DNA of 64,000 bases from Bacteroidales bacterium CF (GCA_000473305.1 CP006772.1:310001-374000), one strand, 5' to 3'; counted from the first letter of the stretch, positions 31,675 to 40,952 are shown. Numbers and translations are program-made. The notes: generated by a model not told the origin, from the letters alone.

Positions 31675-33630
31675 ATGCAAGTAAAATTTGTCCGTCTATT
31701 TTTTATTTATATTCTTTTAGCCTGCACTGTCGTATTCAGCGCAGCAGCTCAGAATATACGCACTAATCACACCAAGGTGATTCAGGATGACACGCTGAAA
31801 AGCCGCAAGCTTGACTCTATCAGGGTCAGGGGAACCAGGCAGGCGAGATCCCAGTCCAATTACAAGTTTTCGGTAGGAACAAATCTGATTAGATATAATG
31901 AAGAGAGCCTCTCTCCTATGAAGATGGCCTCGCTCTCTGATTTTATCCGTCAGGAGAGTGCCGCTTACATCAAGGAGTTCGGCAAGGGCATGAACGCCTA
32001 TATCTCTGTAAGGGGATCCTCCTCATCTCATACCACCGTTGCATGGAACGGAATGAACCTTGCTGTTCCGACAATGGGGCAGACCGATTTTTCCCATATT
32101 CCACTCTACCTGTTCGACGGCATGGAGATGCATGTCGGAGGAAACTCCGCCCTGTATGGAGATGGTGCAATAGGAGGGAGTGTCAGGCTTACAACAGCTC
32201 CTAAATGGGAAAAGGGTGTTCACGGTGATGTTCTTTTGTCTGCCGGCAGTTTTGCCTCATATTTTACCGGAGGGACGCTGAGGTACTCCAATGGGAAGCT
32301 CGAATCGCGGACATCCTTGCTCTATTCGGAGGCGAAGAATGACTATAAGTTTATCAACAATACCATAATAGGAAAGCCGGAGGAGAGGCTGAACAATGCG
32401 GCCGGAAACAATGTGGGCTTGCTGCAGGAGTTGTTCAGAAAGCTCAGGGACTCTTCTGTAATCTCAGCCACAATTCTCTATATGGATTTTGACAAACAGA
32501 TCCAGCCATCTGTCTCTCTCAACGACAAACCGGACTCTTACCGCTCTATATATGATGAAAATCTAAAGGTGAATCTGGGATATAACAGCCGGGAGGGAGA
32601 GTTGAGTTACGGAGCGCGCATCTCCTATGCATACGATAAACAATTATATGAGGACGATATTATTGCAGCAAATCGCATCTCACTCTCGGCTGATGCCGAA
32701 CGTAAATTCAAAAACCTTACCATAAAATGCGGACTCTTTGCAGAGCGTACGATTCCGCAGGTAGATTCCTATGCTGACTCTGTGCGTGAGAACAGATATA
32801 ACCTGTTTGTCCTGGCTCGTTATTCTCTGAAAAACAAGTTGTTGATTTCGGGAGGAGTAAGGTGTGCAGGGGCTACGGATATCTCTGTGCCTGTGATGAC
32901 ATCATTTGAGGCGAGGTATAATTTTTTCAACAGAAATAACAACTCTCTCTCTGTGAGAGGTGCGTTCTCCGGAAACAGCAAGATTCCATCCCTCAATGAC
33001 CGCTATTGGGGTGGAGAGTACCTCTACCTGAAGAGCGAAAGCTCAAAAACGTTTGAAGGAGGCCTCGATTACAGTTGGTTCTCTGAAAGATATACTGTGG
33101 ATTTTTTCGGGACTCTATACAAGAGTCGAGTTAATGACTGGATACGCTGGCTGCCGGCAGGCACAGTCTGGAGGCCCCAGAACATACCGCTTGTAATAAC
33201 ACAGGGGGCGGAGGCAGGTGTAAAGCTAAGTGGTAACTTCTCAAAGACAAAAGTCTCACTCAACTTCAGCCTGGCTTATACTGACATCAGGATGAAGGAG
33301 GGATTGAGAGCAGAAGACCCGGCAATAGGGGAGCAGCTTGCATATCAGCCAAAAATCTCATGGAGGTCAGGACTCCGTATGAGCAGGGCCGGTGCGGCAT
33401 TTTATGTTAATCTGAGCTATACCGGAGAGAGAACCACTTTGGATATTTATGATATTTTGCCTTCGTACTTGCTTACAGATATTGGAGCATCTTGTGACCT
33501 TAAAATTTCGGGGGCCCATTTTACAGTCAATGGCGTAATAAAGAACATAACAGACGAGATGTATCAGAACGTGAAATTCTATGCTATGCCGGGAAGAAAC
33601 TGTCAACTGTCAATTCAATATAAATTTTAG
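31675..33630 (+). CDS. btuB: TonB-dependent cobalamin receptor
   Basis: A 651-residue outer-membrane transporter. After a signal peptide ending SAAAQ, a plug domain covers about 45-170 (DFIRQESAAYIKEFGKGMNAYISVRGSSSSHTTVAWNGM, ALYGDGAIGGSVRL), and a 22-strand-type barrel ends in CQLSIQYKF with the C-terminal Phe. The plug is of the BtuB/siderophore class, without the SusC N-terminal extension. A cobalamin riboswitch directly upstream and a BtuG-like lipoprotein 8 bases downstream identify cobalamin as ligand. Import through it is energised by TonB; the inner-membrane BtuCDF genes are not in the window. Confidence 0.9.
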   Translation: MQVKFVRLFFIYILLACTVVFSAAAQNIRTNHTKVIQDDTLKSRKLDSIRVRGTRQARSQSNYKFSVGTNLIRYNEESLSPMKMASLSDFIRQESAAYIKEFGKGMNAYISVRGSSSSHTTVAWNGMNLAVPTMGQTDFSHIPLYLFDGMEMHVGGNSALYGDGAIGGSVRLTTAPKWEKGVHGDVLLSAGSFASYFTGGTLRYSNGKLESRTSLLYSEAKNDYKFINNTIIGKPEERLNNAAGNNVGLLQELFRKLRDSSVISATILYMDFDKQIQPSVSLNDKPDSYRSIYDENLKVNLGYNSREGELSYGARISYAYDKQLYEDDIIAANRISLSADAERKFKNLTIKCGLFAERTIPQVDSYADSVRENRYNLFVLARYSLKNKLLISGGVRCAGATDISVPVMTSFEARYNFFNRNNNSLSVRGAFSGNSKIPSLNDRYWGGEYLYLKSESSKTFEGGLDYSWFSERYTVDFFGTLYKSRVNDWIRWLPAGTVWRPQNIPLVITQGAEAGVKLSGNFSKTKVSLNFSLAYTDIRMKEGLRAEDPAIGEQLAYQPKISWRSGLRMSRAGAAFYVNLSYTGERTTLDIYDILPSYLLTDIGASCDLKISGAHFTVNGVIKNITDEMYQNVKFYAMPGRNCQLSIQYKF

Positions 33631-33638
33631 ATATATTT

Positions 33639-34721
33639 ATGAAAAACAATTTTTTTAAACTAATTCTAGTATCGGCAATTGCTCTATTGTCGGTATCATG
33701 TACAAAAGACAACGGTCCTGAAGGTAATGACAACAAGGGAAAAGTGCTGATTATAAACCAGGGCAACTTTACGGAGCAATCTTCAAGCATATCGCTTTAT
33801 GATGAGAACACAAAACAGATACAAAACCGCTTTTATGAGGCTGCAAACGGAGTCTCGATAGGTGCCACCATAAATTCAGGCTATATTACTCCTTCAAGTG
33901 AGGCTGCTCTTGTCTGCAACTATCCTGACAAGGTGGTTTTCATCGACCCTGAGACAGGAAAGGACAAAGGCTATTCGATAACCGAGGGGCTGGTATCTCC
34001 AAGAAATATGGTTGCTTCAGATAGTTATATCTATATCACAAACTGGGACTCAGACCACACTGTTTTACCTTCAGGATTTTGGGAATACACAAAGTCTTAT
34101 GTTTCAATATATTCAAACAGCAACATGACTCTTCAGAAGAAGGTGCTGGTAGGTTCAGATGCTGAGGGTCTGCTGCTTTATAAAGAAAAACTATATGTAG
34201 CTGTTAAGCAGGGTCTTAAAGTTTATGATATTGAAGGAAATAATATTGTCCTTAAAGCTACTGTTAAACCCTCGAATTTCACTAACGGTGCAAGACATAT
34301 TGTAATAGACAGATATAATAAGCTATGGGTCTCTTTTCCGGGAGATGGCCTGATGAAGGTTAACCCTGCCGATAATCAGATCATCTCGACCCTGGATGTT
34401 CCTGTTGACGGTATGGATGGCTATATTACAACAGACAAGGAGGGTAACAATATCTATACATATTGCACAACTTTCGATGAAACATATAACCCTGATGAAG
34501 CAAACATTTATAAGGTCAATGTGGCCAACAACAGCTACGGCAAGCTTTTCACAGGAACATATTTCTATGGAGTCGGAGTGAGCCCTGTGACAGGAGATGT
34601 ATTTACATCTGAGGTTAGCTTTACTTCAAACTCGGTATTGAAGGTAGTGGCATCATCTGATGGGACTATCATAAACTCAGCGACTGCCGGCATCGGTACT
34701 TGCCGCTACCTTTTCTTCTGA
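33639..34721 (+). CDS. btuG: BtuG-like surface cobalamin-binding lipoprotein (beta-propeller, DUF5074)
   Basis: A 360-residue lipoprotein: signal ending VSC (Cys21), then TKDNGPEGNDNKG, an acidic, flexible start. The mature part is a seven-bladed YncE-like propeller with repeats of the type VLIINQGNF, DKVVFIDPETGKD, NMVASDSYIYITNW, GLKVYDIEGNN, HIVIDRYNKLWVSFPGDGLMKVNP. In Bacteroides, BtuG propellers sit on the cell surface, capture vitamin B12 with high affinity and cap BtuB. Position right after btuB in one riboswitch-controlled transcript supports that role. Binding residues are not assigned here. Confidence 0.82.
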   Translation: MKNNFFKLILVSAIALLSVSCTKDNGPEGNDNKGKVLIINQGNFTEQSSSISLYDENTKQIQNRFYEAANGVSIGATINSGYITPSSEAALVCNYPDKVVFIDPETGKDKGYSITEGLVSPRNMVASDSYIYITNWDSDHTVLPSGFWEYTKSYVSIYSNSNMTLQKKVLVGSDAEGLLLYKEKLYVAVKQGLKVYDIEGNNIVLKATVKPSNFTNGARHIVIDRYNKLWVSFPGDGLMKVNPADNQIISTLDVPVDGMDGYITTDKEGNNIYTYCTTFDETYNPDEANIYKVNVANNSYGKLFTGTYFYGVGVSPVTGDVFTSEVSFTSNSVLKVVASSDGTIINSATAGIGTCRYLFF

Positions 34722-34728
34722 TAACAAT

Positions 34729-35139
34729 TTATTCCGGGAGGTGATATGTGATTGTCTTCACAATGTCCGGATGGAGACTGTTTGCAACAGGGCAAGTCTT
34801 GACAGATGTCTCGATGAATCTCATCTCCCTCTCGGTATAATCTTTTTTAGGCAGATAGATATCCAGTTTCAACTCTGCCACCCTTCTAGGGTTTGCTCCC
34901 ATTATCTTTTCAGTTTCTATACGCATTCCGTCAATAGAGAATCCGTGTGCCTGGCCTGCTATTGCCATTATGGTCATCATGCAGGATGCCAGTGAGGCAG
35001 CAAACATATCTGTCGGTGAGAACATAGATCCTTTTCCGTTATTGTCTTCGGGAGCCTCTGTAATAATCTTGCTACCCGATTTAAGATGAATTGCCTCAGT
35101 CTGGAGGTTGCCGATGTAAGTGGTGCTGAACTTTGTCAT
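34729..35139 (-). CDS. OsmC-family peroxiredoxin-like protein
   Basis: A 136-residue OsmC/Ohr-fold protein. The two redox cysteines are present, in SLASCMMTIM (about residue 53) and VKTCPVANSLH (about 115), with the glutamate-containing strand IRIETEKI between them. Such proteins reduce organic hydroperoxides as dimers in the cytoplasm. The spacing and CPV tail match the general OsmC group (YhfA-like) rather than Ohr. It starts 16 bases after the miaB stop and is probably the second gene of that operon. It converges on btuG with 7 bases between stops. Confidence 0.88.
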   Translation of the reverse strand: MTKFSTTYIGNLQTEAIHLKSGSKIITEAPEDNNGKGSMFSPTDMFAASLASCMMTIMAIAGQAHGFSIDGMRIETEKIMGANPRRVAELKLDIYLPKKDYTEREMRFIETSVKTCPVANSLHPDIVKTITYHLPE

Positions 35140-35155
35140 AATATCTTTAATTAAA

Positions 35156-36532
35156 TTACTTTATCTCTATACCTTTTAGTGTTGCGGATGAGCATGAAGT
35201 GACCCTTATTTTGACAAAATCACCGATTTTGTGTTCTCCTGCAGGGAATACACACATCTTATTCTGCTGATTTCTTCCGCATAGCTCTTTATCTGATTTT
35301 TTCGAAGGACCCTCGACCAATACCTCAAACTCTTTTCCCAGGTCTGCCTGATTGCTTATGAGGGACAACTCATTCTGAAGTGCAATTATCTCATTGAGCC
35401 TTCTGGTCTTGACCTCTGAGGGTACATCATCCGGATAGTGCCTTGCGGCTTTTGTGTTAGGTCTTTCTGAATACTGGAACATGAAGGCTGTGTAATACCC
35501 AACCTCCTTCATGATGGAGAGCGTTTGCAGATGGTCTTCCTCGGTCTCTCCACAGAATCCTGCAATTATATCCGTACTGATAGAGCATCCGGGAATTATC
35601 TCGTGAATCCTCTTAACCCTTTCCAGATACTCTTTTCTGGTGTATTTCCTGTTCATCTTTGCAAGCATGTTGTCACTTCCCGATTGCACCGGAAGGTGTA
35701 TGTGCTTGCAGATATTCTCATACATAGCCATCGTGTGGATGACAGAATCTCCCATATCCTTGGGATGTGAAGTGGAGAAACGAACTCTTAATTGAGGACT
35801 GATAAGTGCAACCCTTTCGAGCAACTGTGCAAAATTTGTTGTTTTAGTCGGGTTTGACTCTTCAACCCAGTGGTATGAATCAACATTCTGTCCCAGAAGT
35901 GTCACCTCCCTGTACCCGTTTTCGAATAACTCCGCGGCCTCTCGGAGAATGCTTTCCGGGTCACGGCTTCGCTCACCTCCTCTGACATAAGGGACCACAC
36001 AATATGTACACATGTTGTTGCATCCGCGCATTATGGATATGAATGCACTCACTCCGTTCTTGTCCAGCCTCACGGGAGAGATGTCCGCATAGGTCTCCTC
36101 CTGTGAAAGCATTGTGTTTATCTGTTTGTCTCCTCCCCGGATCTGTGCCAGAAGCCTTGGAAGATCCCTGTAGGAGTCGGGTCCGGCTACAAGATCCACT
36201 CCTGCGTGGTTCAGAAGCTCATCCTTGAGCCTTTCTGCCATACAGCCCAGTATTCCTACTGTGAGGCCGGATTTCTTTTTTTTCTTCAGGACTTTAAAAT
36301 GGTCCAGTCTTCCCCATATCCGCTGCTCGGCATTGTCGCGTATCGAGCAAGTATTTACAAGGATCAGGTCTGCCTCTTCAATCTTTTCACAAAGAGCGTA
36401 ACCTGCATCTTGCAATATTGAGAGTACAACCTCGCTGTCATTGACATTCATCTGACAGCCGTATGTCTCTATGAATAGCTGTGGTAGCTTGTTGTTGAAT
36501 ACGGGTTTTACGGAATGATATTTGTTAATCAT
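35156..36532 (-). CDS. miaB: tRNA-2-methylthio-N6-dimethylallyladenosine synthase
   Basis: A 458-residue radical-SAM methylthiotransferase that adds a methylthio group to i6A37 of tRNAs reading UNN codons. The N-terminal UPF0004 domain has the auxiliary-cluster cysteines in ETYGCQMN, VNTCSIR and LGCMAER. The radical-SAM motif is CNNMCTYC (about 158-165), followed by VPYVRGGERSR. A C-terminal TRAM domain ends the protein (LVEGPSKKSDKELCGRNQQNK). RDNAEQRIWGRL and QYSERPNT are typical of MiaB rather than RimO or MtaB. ATG 36532 is chosen because the extension upstream is hydrophobic and unlike the family. Confidence 0.94.
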   Translation of the reverse strand: MINKYHSVKPVFNNKLPQLFIETYGCQMNVNDSEVVLSILQDAGYALCEKIEEADLILVNTCSIRDNAEQRIWGRLDHFKVLKKKKKSGLTVGILGCMAERLKDELLNHAGVDLVAGPDSYRDLPRLLAQIRGGDKQINTMLSQEETYADISPVRLDKNGVSAFISIMRGCNNMCTYCVVPYVRGGERSRDPESILREAAELFENGYREVTLLGQNVDSYHWVEESNPTKTTNFAQLLERVALISPQLRVRFSTSHPKDMGDSVIHTMAMYENICKHIHLPVQSGSDNMLAKMNRKYTRKEYLERVKRIHEIIPGCSISTDIIAGFCGETEEDHLQTLSIMKEVGYYTAFMFQYSERPNTKAARHYPDDVPSEVKTRRLNEIIALQNELSLISNQADLGKEFEVLVEGPSKKSDKELCGRNQQNKMCVFPAGEHKIGDFVKIRVTSCSSATLKGIEIK

Positions 36533-36567
36533 GATTTCAATATATTCTGCAAATATAGCCTTTTTTA

Positions 36568-36575
36568 TACCTTTG
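36568..36575 (+). promoter_or_regulatory. -7 box (TACCTTTG) of the LEA/SPOR pair
   Basis: TACCTTTG lies 18 bases before the ATG at 36594 in the short gap that separates this pair from the divergent miaB gene. Confidence 0.5.
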
Positions 36576-36593
36576 CAGATAATCAAAGTAAAG

Positions 36594-37058
36594 ATGAAAA
36601 GAACTCTTCCTCTTGCAATAATTACAGCACTGCTGGCAACAGCATGTACAAACTACAGGAATATCGAGGTGCGCTCCGTCAAGTTGAATAGCTTCAAGCT
36701 CGTAAGTACTTCAAAGGCCAGCATAGAGCTGGACTATATAATAGACAATCCTACAGGTGCTTCAATTATTCTCTCTTCGGGTGAGGGCATAATTACCAAA
36801 AAAGGTCTCAATTTTGCACAACTGGAGATTCAGAAACCCGACACCCTTCCTCCAAGAACGGTAAAAAACGGGAAATTAGTTGTCAATGCTGTTTTGCTAG
36901 ATCCGATGTCCTTGCTCTCAATGGGTTTGAATATATCAAGCTGGAAAACCGAAGATTTTCATGTAAATACAAAAATGATTTTCAGGACGACTTCCGGATA
37001 CAAAAAGACTTTAAGACATAAGAATATTCCGCTTAAGGATTTGATTAACAAGTTTTAG
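36594..37058 (+). CDS. LEA14-like lipoprotein
   Basis: A 154-residue lipoprotein: signal MKRTLPLAIITALLATAC with Cys18. The mature part is one WHy/LEA14 beta-sandwich: VKLNSFKLVSTSKASIELDYIIDNPTGASIIL, where the NPT after a beta strand is the family hallmark, then QLEIQKPDTLPPRTVKNGKLVVNAVL. The role in bacteria is not known; plant relatives accompany desiccation stress. It lies 2 bases before the SPOR gene and is co-transcribed with it. An upstream in-frame start at 36522 would overlap miaB and precede the promoter. Confidence 0.75.
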   Translation: MKRTLPLAIITALLATACTNYRNIEVRSVKLNSFKLVSTSKASIELDYIIDNPTGASIILSSGEGIITKKGLNFAQLEIQKPDTLPPRTVKNGKLVVNAVLLDPMSLLSMGLNISSWKTEDFHVNTKMIFRTTSGYKKTLRHKNIPLKDLINKF

Positions 37059-37060
37059 CC

Positions 37061-37570
37061 ATGAAAAAAATCATATTCTCCATATTTCTTCTCGTATCAA
37101 GTACCCTGCTTGCATATTCACAGGAGATAGTGACTACCCAAGATACAACAGTGGTTGCAGTTAAGCCGCCGCTGCTCGATTCTACACTTTTGAACAGGAA
37201 TATATTCTCAATTCTCAGAGAGAGCGGCCCTTCCATGAACAGGGTCACCATCAATCAGAGCAGCAGTATAGAGTCACTGCTCCAAAGGCATATAACAAAC
37301 TCTGCCGGCAGAAAGATTACCGGTTACCGTGTCAGGATTTTCTTCGACAACAAGCAGGATGCACGTACCCGCTCAATGGAAGTTGCAGGTCAGTTTGCCT
37401 CGCAGTTTCCTGAAATACGGGTCTACTCGACTTATGAAAAACCTTTCTTTAAAGTTACCGTGGGTGACTTCAGAACCAAGTCTGAAGCGATGCAACTGTT
37501 AAAGAAAATAGAGGGAGAATACAGATCAGTCTTCCTTGTAAAGGAGACAATCAATTATCCTGCGATTTAG
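37061..37570 (+). CDS. SPOR-domain protein
   Basis: A 169-residue exported protein: signal peptide ending LLAYSQ, a Ser/Val-rich linker, and a C-terminal SPOR domain (about 85-165: KITGYRVRIFFDNKQDARTRSMEVAGQFASQFPEIRVYSTYEKPFFKVTVGDFRTKSEAMQLLKKIEGEY). SPOR domains bind glycan strands of peptidoglycan stripped of stem peptides, often at the division site. The protein should therefore be periplasmic and wall-associated. Its 3' end overlaps the convergent glsB gene by 20 bases. Confidence 0.85.
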   Translation: MKKIIFSIFLLVSSTLLAYSQEIVTTQDTTVVAVKPPLLDSTLLNRNIFSILRESGPSMNRVTINQSSSIESLLQRHITNSAGRKITGYRVRIFFDNKQDARTRSMEVAGQFASQFPEIRVYSTYEKPFFKVTVGDFRTKSEAMQLLKKIEGEYRSVFLVKETINYPAI

Positions 37571-38633
37571 CGTCGTTTCCTTTCGAGTCGTTTCCTTTTT
37601 TCTTGACCGCCTTCTTTATCTTTCGCGGAAGTTTTTCTATAATCCTACCCTTAGGCTTTTCGCTGTTTGGAATCTGCGGCTTTGCCGGTGTCCACCATTT
37701 AGGCCTTAACTTGATGGCAAGTTGCAATATAGGGGATATGTATCTCTCTATCTTTTCCGGATAAATATGGCTTATGTTCACAAGTATTCCGGTCTCCTCG
37801 ACACCGCCGAATCCTCCATTAATTGATGTCCCGAAAACCTTCATCGAGGGGCTGAGGTTCATGTAGGAGTTGATAAGCGGTGGAATATTCTCTCCCAACG
37901 TCCTCACCTCCTTTGACAAGGTTTTATATGACTCTTTATAGTCATTTGCGTTGAAGAGCTCTTTGTAATATGGGTTTGAAGAGTCAAAGTCGAGTGGTTC
38001 GTAAGGCGTTACAAGATGCTCGTTGTCAGGGAAGAATGTGTTGAGAAAGTTGAGCAGAATGTTTCTCGCACGCAAATTATACGAAGTGTACATTGTGACC
38101 TTCCCGAAGAAATACTTGATCTTTGGATACTTTACGACGAGGGCGCCGAGTCCATCCCAAAGGTTATCAAGTGAGTATAGCCCTTTGTGCTTTATGTTGG
38201 TTCCCTGGTAGTTTGGTTGGATGAAGGAGCGGCCTAACTCTATTGTAAATGGGAGGTAATCATTTTTAAATTTGTCAGAGAACTCAAATAGTTCATGAGT
38301 TGCCATCTTTTTGATATCCAACCCAGTGCACTGTATGTACCTATAACCTCCGATTATCTCCTGATCCTTTGGATCCCAAACAAGAAGCTGTTTATATGGT
38401 GTGTGAGGGTCAATGTCAAATTCGTCGATATCTATAGATTTCCCTGTTCCTCCTCCTGAAAGTCTGAAAGAGATCTCCCTGAGGCGTCCTATTTCGTTCA
38501 TTGTGTGGGGCGAATCGTGAGCGGTTATCTCATATAATTTGTTGTCTCCCTTTCGTGTGTGACGTATGAATTTGTCACTTGTAAGCTCGTTGATTATCAG
38601 CTTACGGTCTACAGGAGGTATAACTGGTTCCAT
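37551..38633 (-). CDS. glsB: N-acyltransferase of glycine lipid synthesis (GNAT, OlsB-like)
   Basis: A 360-residue acyltransferase of the haemolysin-like/OlsB GNAT group. Core text includes MNEIGRLREISFRLSGGGTGKSIDIDEFD, DQEIIGGYRYI, ELGRSFIQPNYQG and YFFGKVTMYTSYNLRARNILLNFL. In Bacteroides thetaiotaomicron the homologous GlsB adds a 3-hydroxy fatty acid to glycine, and GlsA then adds the second acyl chain, giving glycine lipids. The Lys/Arg-rich C-terminus probably touches the membrane. It follows the acyltransferase gene glsA by 2 bases; this order and pairing support the assignment. ATG 38633 avoids overlap with glsA. Confidence 0.82.
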   Translation of the reverse strand: MEPVIPPVDRKLIINELTSDKFIRHTRKGDNKLYEITAHDSPHTMNEIGRLREISFRLSGGGTGKSIDIDEFDIDPHTPYKQLLVWDPKDQEIIGGYRYIQCTGLDIKKMATHELFEFSDKFKNDYLPFTIELGRSFIQPNYQGTNIKHKGLYSLDNLWDGLGALVVKYPKIKYFFGKVTMYTSYNLRARNILLNFLNTFFPDNEHLVTPYEPLDFDSSNPYYKELFNANDYKESYKTLSKEVRTLGENIPPLINSYMNLSPSMKVFGTSINGGFGGVEETGILVNISHIYPEKIERYISPILQLAIKLRPKWWTPAKPQIPNSEKPKGRIIEKLPRKIKKAVKKKGNDSKGNDAKSQDN

Positions 38634-38635
38634 TT

Positions 38636-39463
38636 TTAAGGTTTTAGTGAATAAACAATTTTTCTGATCTTTTCGGTCCACGTAGCAGGTGTACCGTTTT
38701 GCGCAATCTCTGTCCAAGGAATAGGATCGCCTATGTATACTTCAAATTTCCCGCCACGCTGTTTGAACATTTCGCGGGGTAAAAGAATAAGTTCGAAATT
38801 GAATTTCAGGCCGAGCCACTTGCGGAAATTGGCAAACCGATAGAAGAAGCTGGAATTTTTCCCGTTGAAATAGACAGGGACAATGTCACGTTCATATTTT
38901 ACAGCCTGATTTATAAACCCTTTTTTCCACTCAAGATCGATTATGTTTTTTTCGATAAGTCGGGAACAAAGTCCGGCAGGAAAGGTAATGATTTGATTGT
39001 CAGAACTGTATTCTTGCTGTATTTTCGCGGCAATGTCTACACTTTGCCTTCCGTATTTGTTGACTGGCACAAAAATTGGTCTGAGTGGCTCAATTGCCGT
39101 TAAAAGGTCATTAACGACGAAACGTATTTTATTGTTGAAATGGTTACCAAGAATGTCCATAAGTATTATCCCGTCAAAACCTCCGAGGGGGTGATTGGAG
39201 ACAATTATGTACCTTTTACCGGGAACGAGTTTCTCTACTCCTTCAATCCTGTAGCTTGCGCCGAGATACTTGACGCTGGCAGTTGCAAACTCTACGCCGC
39301 GGAGATCTCCGTACTTGTCCAATATGTCGTTGATATCATCCTGACATATGAGTTTCTCTACCCATCTGATCATAAATCCCGGGATAAATTTCAGAAGACC
39401 GGGGTTTTTAGATTTTATAACGGACCTGACATCAACTCTCAGTCCGGTGCTCTGTGCTGCCAT
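38636..39463 (-). CDS. glsA: O-acyltransferase of glycine lipid synthesis (PlsC-like)
   Basis: A 275-residue PlsC-type acyltransferase. The catalytic NHxxxxD motif is NHPLGGFDG (about 89-97); the glycerolipid-binding FPAGLCSR block and VPVYFNGKNSSFFY follow. It should esterify the hydroxyl of the N-acylated glycine made by GlsB, at the cytoplasmic face of the inner membrane. Pairing with glsB, 2 bases downstream, distinguishes it from the lysophosphatidate acyltransferase of phospholipid synthesis. It is divergent from rpoN. Confidence 0.82.
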   Translation of the reverse strand: MAAQSTGLRVDVRSVIKSKNPGLLKFIPGFMIRWVEKLICQDDINDILDKYGDLRGVEFATASVKYLGASYRIEGVEKLVPGKRYIIVSNHPLGGFDGIILMDILGNHFNNKIRFVVNDLLTAIEPLRPIFVPVNKYGRQSVDIAAKIQQEYSSDNQIITFPAGLCSRLIEKNIIDLEWKKGFINQAVKYERDIVPVYFNGKNSSFFYRFANFRKWLGLKFNFELILLPREMFKQRGGKFEVYIGDPIPWTEIAQNGTPATWTEKIRKIVYSLKP

Positions 39464-39504
39464 AGATACAAGGATTATCAGAACGCGAAGTTAAATAAAA
39501 ATCA

Positions 39505-39512
39505 TATCTTTG
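39505..39512 (+). promoter_or_regulatory. -7 box of rpoN (TATCTTTG)
   Basis: TATCTTTG lies 19 bases before ATG 39531. No clear -33 match is seen. It supports 39531 over the upstream ATG at 39510, which would lie within the promoter. Confidence 0.5.
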
Positions 39513-39530
39513 CATAAATGCTCCGTTAAT

Positions 39531-40940
39531 ATGTTAAAACAGGGTTTACAGCAGAAATTAGCACAAAAGCTCTCACCATTACAGATACAGACAATTAAGC
39601 TACTCGAATTGCCTACACTGGAACTTGAACAGAGGGTAAAAAAGGAGCTTGAGGAAAATCCGGTGCTGGATGAGGTGTCTGAGAGTGATGATGGAGACGA
39701 GAGGGGAGAGGGAAATGTCTCTCTGAGCGAATATGGCTCGGACGATCAGATTCCTTCATACAAGCTATATGCTAATAATCAGGGAAAGGATCTTAAACCG
39801 CAATACAATATTTTTTCCGTCAAGGAGAGTTTTCATCAGAGTCTGATTTCACAGCTAGGCTACAGTCTGATGGATCCACGTGAAAAAAACATTGCGCGTT
39901 TCATAATCGGCAGTCTCGACGATGACGGATATTTACGCCGTGATCTTGACTCATTGTCGGACGATATATCATTCAGACTTGGAATAAACACCACCGAGAG
40001 GGAGCTTGAACAGATACTGCTCAAGATTCAGGAGTTCGAGCCGGTTGGGGTAGGTGCAAGGGATCTTCAGGAGTGCCTCCTTCTACAAATCAGGGCTAAC
40101 AACAAAACTCCCGAGCAGAAGCTGGCTGAGAAAATACTGGCCGACCATTTCGGAGAGTTTACCAAAAAGCATTACCAGAAGATAATGTCCAAACTTTCAA
40201 TCGATGAAGATCAGCTTAAAGATGCGATTGATGAGATTGTAAGGCTAAATCCCAGACCGGGGGGACAGGTAGATGACTCATACAACGAGCAGTCGCAGCA
40301 GGTGATACCTGACTTTGTGCTTGAGTTTAAGGATGGTGAGCTCATAATGACTATGCCAAGATTTTCGGTACCTGAGCTTAAAGTTAACAAGCGATACGCT
40401 GACCTGCTTATCTCCTCTTCAAAATCGGGCAGCAAATCCGGAAAAGAGGCAGTAACATTTGTCAAACAGAAACTGGACTCGGCAAAGTGGTTCATTGAGG
40501 CAATCAAGCAAAGGCACAATACCCTTCAGAACACTATGAATGCGATTATTGAATTTCAGCATGAATATTTCATAGACGGTGACGAGACAAAGCTGAAACC
40601 TATGGTCCTGAAGAATATCGCGGAGAAAACGAAGCTTGACATATCCACAATTTCCAGGGTGGTGAACTGTAAATACATACAGACTCATTTCGGCATTTAT
40701 CCGCTTAAGTATTTCTTCTCGGAAGGTCTTATGACTGAGAACGGAGAGGAGGTCTCTACCCGTGAAATCAAGAATATTCTTGCGGAAAGCATAGATCAGG
40801 AAGACAAGAAACGGCCGTTGACAGATGAGGAGCTTGTAACAGTCCTGGTTGAAAAAGGTTACAAGGTTGCAAGAAGGACTGTTGCCAAATATCGTGAGCA
40901 ACTCAACATCCCAATTGCCAGGCTTAGAAAGGAGCTTTAA
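39531..40940 (+). CDS. rpoN: RNA polymerase sigma-54 factor
   Basis: A 469-residue sigma-54. Region I is MLKQGLQQKLAQKLSPLQIQTIKLLELPTLELEQRVKKELEENPVLDE, rich in Gln/Leu as in the family; an acidic region II follows. The core-binding domain runs about 120-300, and the DNA-binding part carries DISTISRVVNCKYIQTHFGIYPLKYFFSEG. The RpoN box is ARRTVAKYR near the C-terminus. It directs transcription with AAA+ activators; no such activator is in this window. The amidohydrolase follows after 12 bases. Confidence 0.96.
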   Translation: MLKQGLQQKLAQKLSPLQIQTIKLLELPTLELEQRVKKELEENPVLDEVSESDDGDERGEGNVSLSEYGSDDQIPSYKLYANNQGKDLKPQYNIFSVKESFHQSLISQLGYSLMDPREKNIARFIIGSLDDDGYLRRDLDSLSDDISFRLGINTTERELEQILLKIQEFEPVGVGARDLQECLLLQIRANNKTPEQKLAEKILADHFGEFTKKHYQKIMSKLSIDEDQLKDAIDEIVRLNPRPGGQVDDSYNEQSQQVIPDFVLEFKDGELIMTMPRFSVPELKVNKRYADLLISSSKSGSKSGKEAVTFVKQKLDSAKWFIEAIKQRHNTLQNTMNAIIEFQHEYFIDGDETKLKPMVLKNIAEKTKLDISTISRVVNCKYIQTHFGIYPLKYFFSEGLMTENGEEVSTREIKNILAESIDQEDKKRPLTDEELVTVLVEKGYKVARRTVAKYREQLNIPIARLRKEL

Positions 40941-40952
40941 AATTATATCCGG

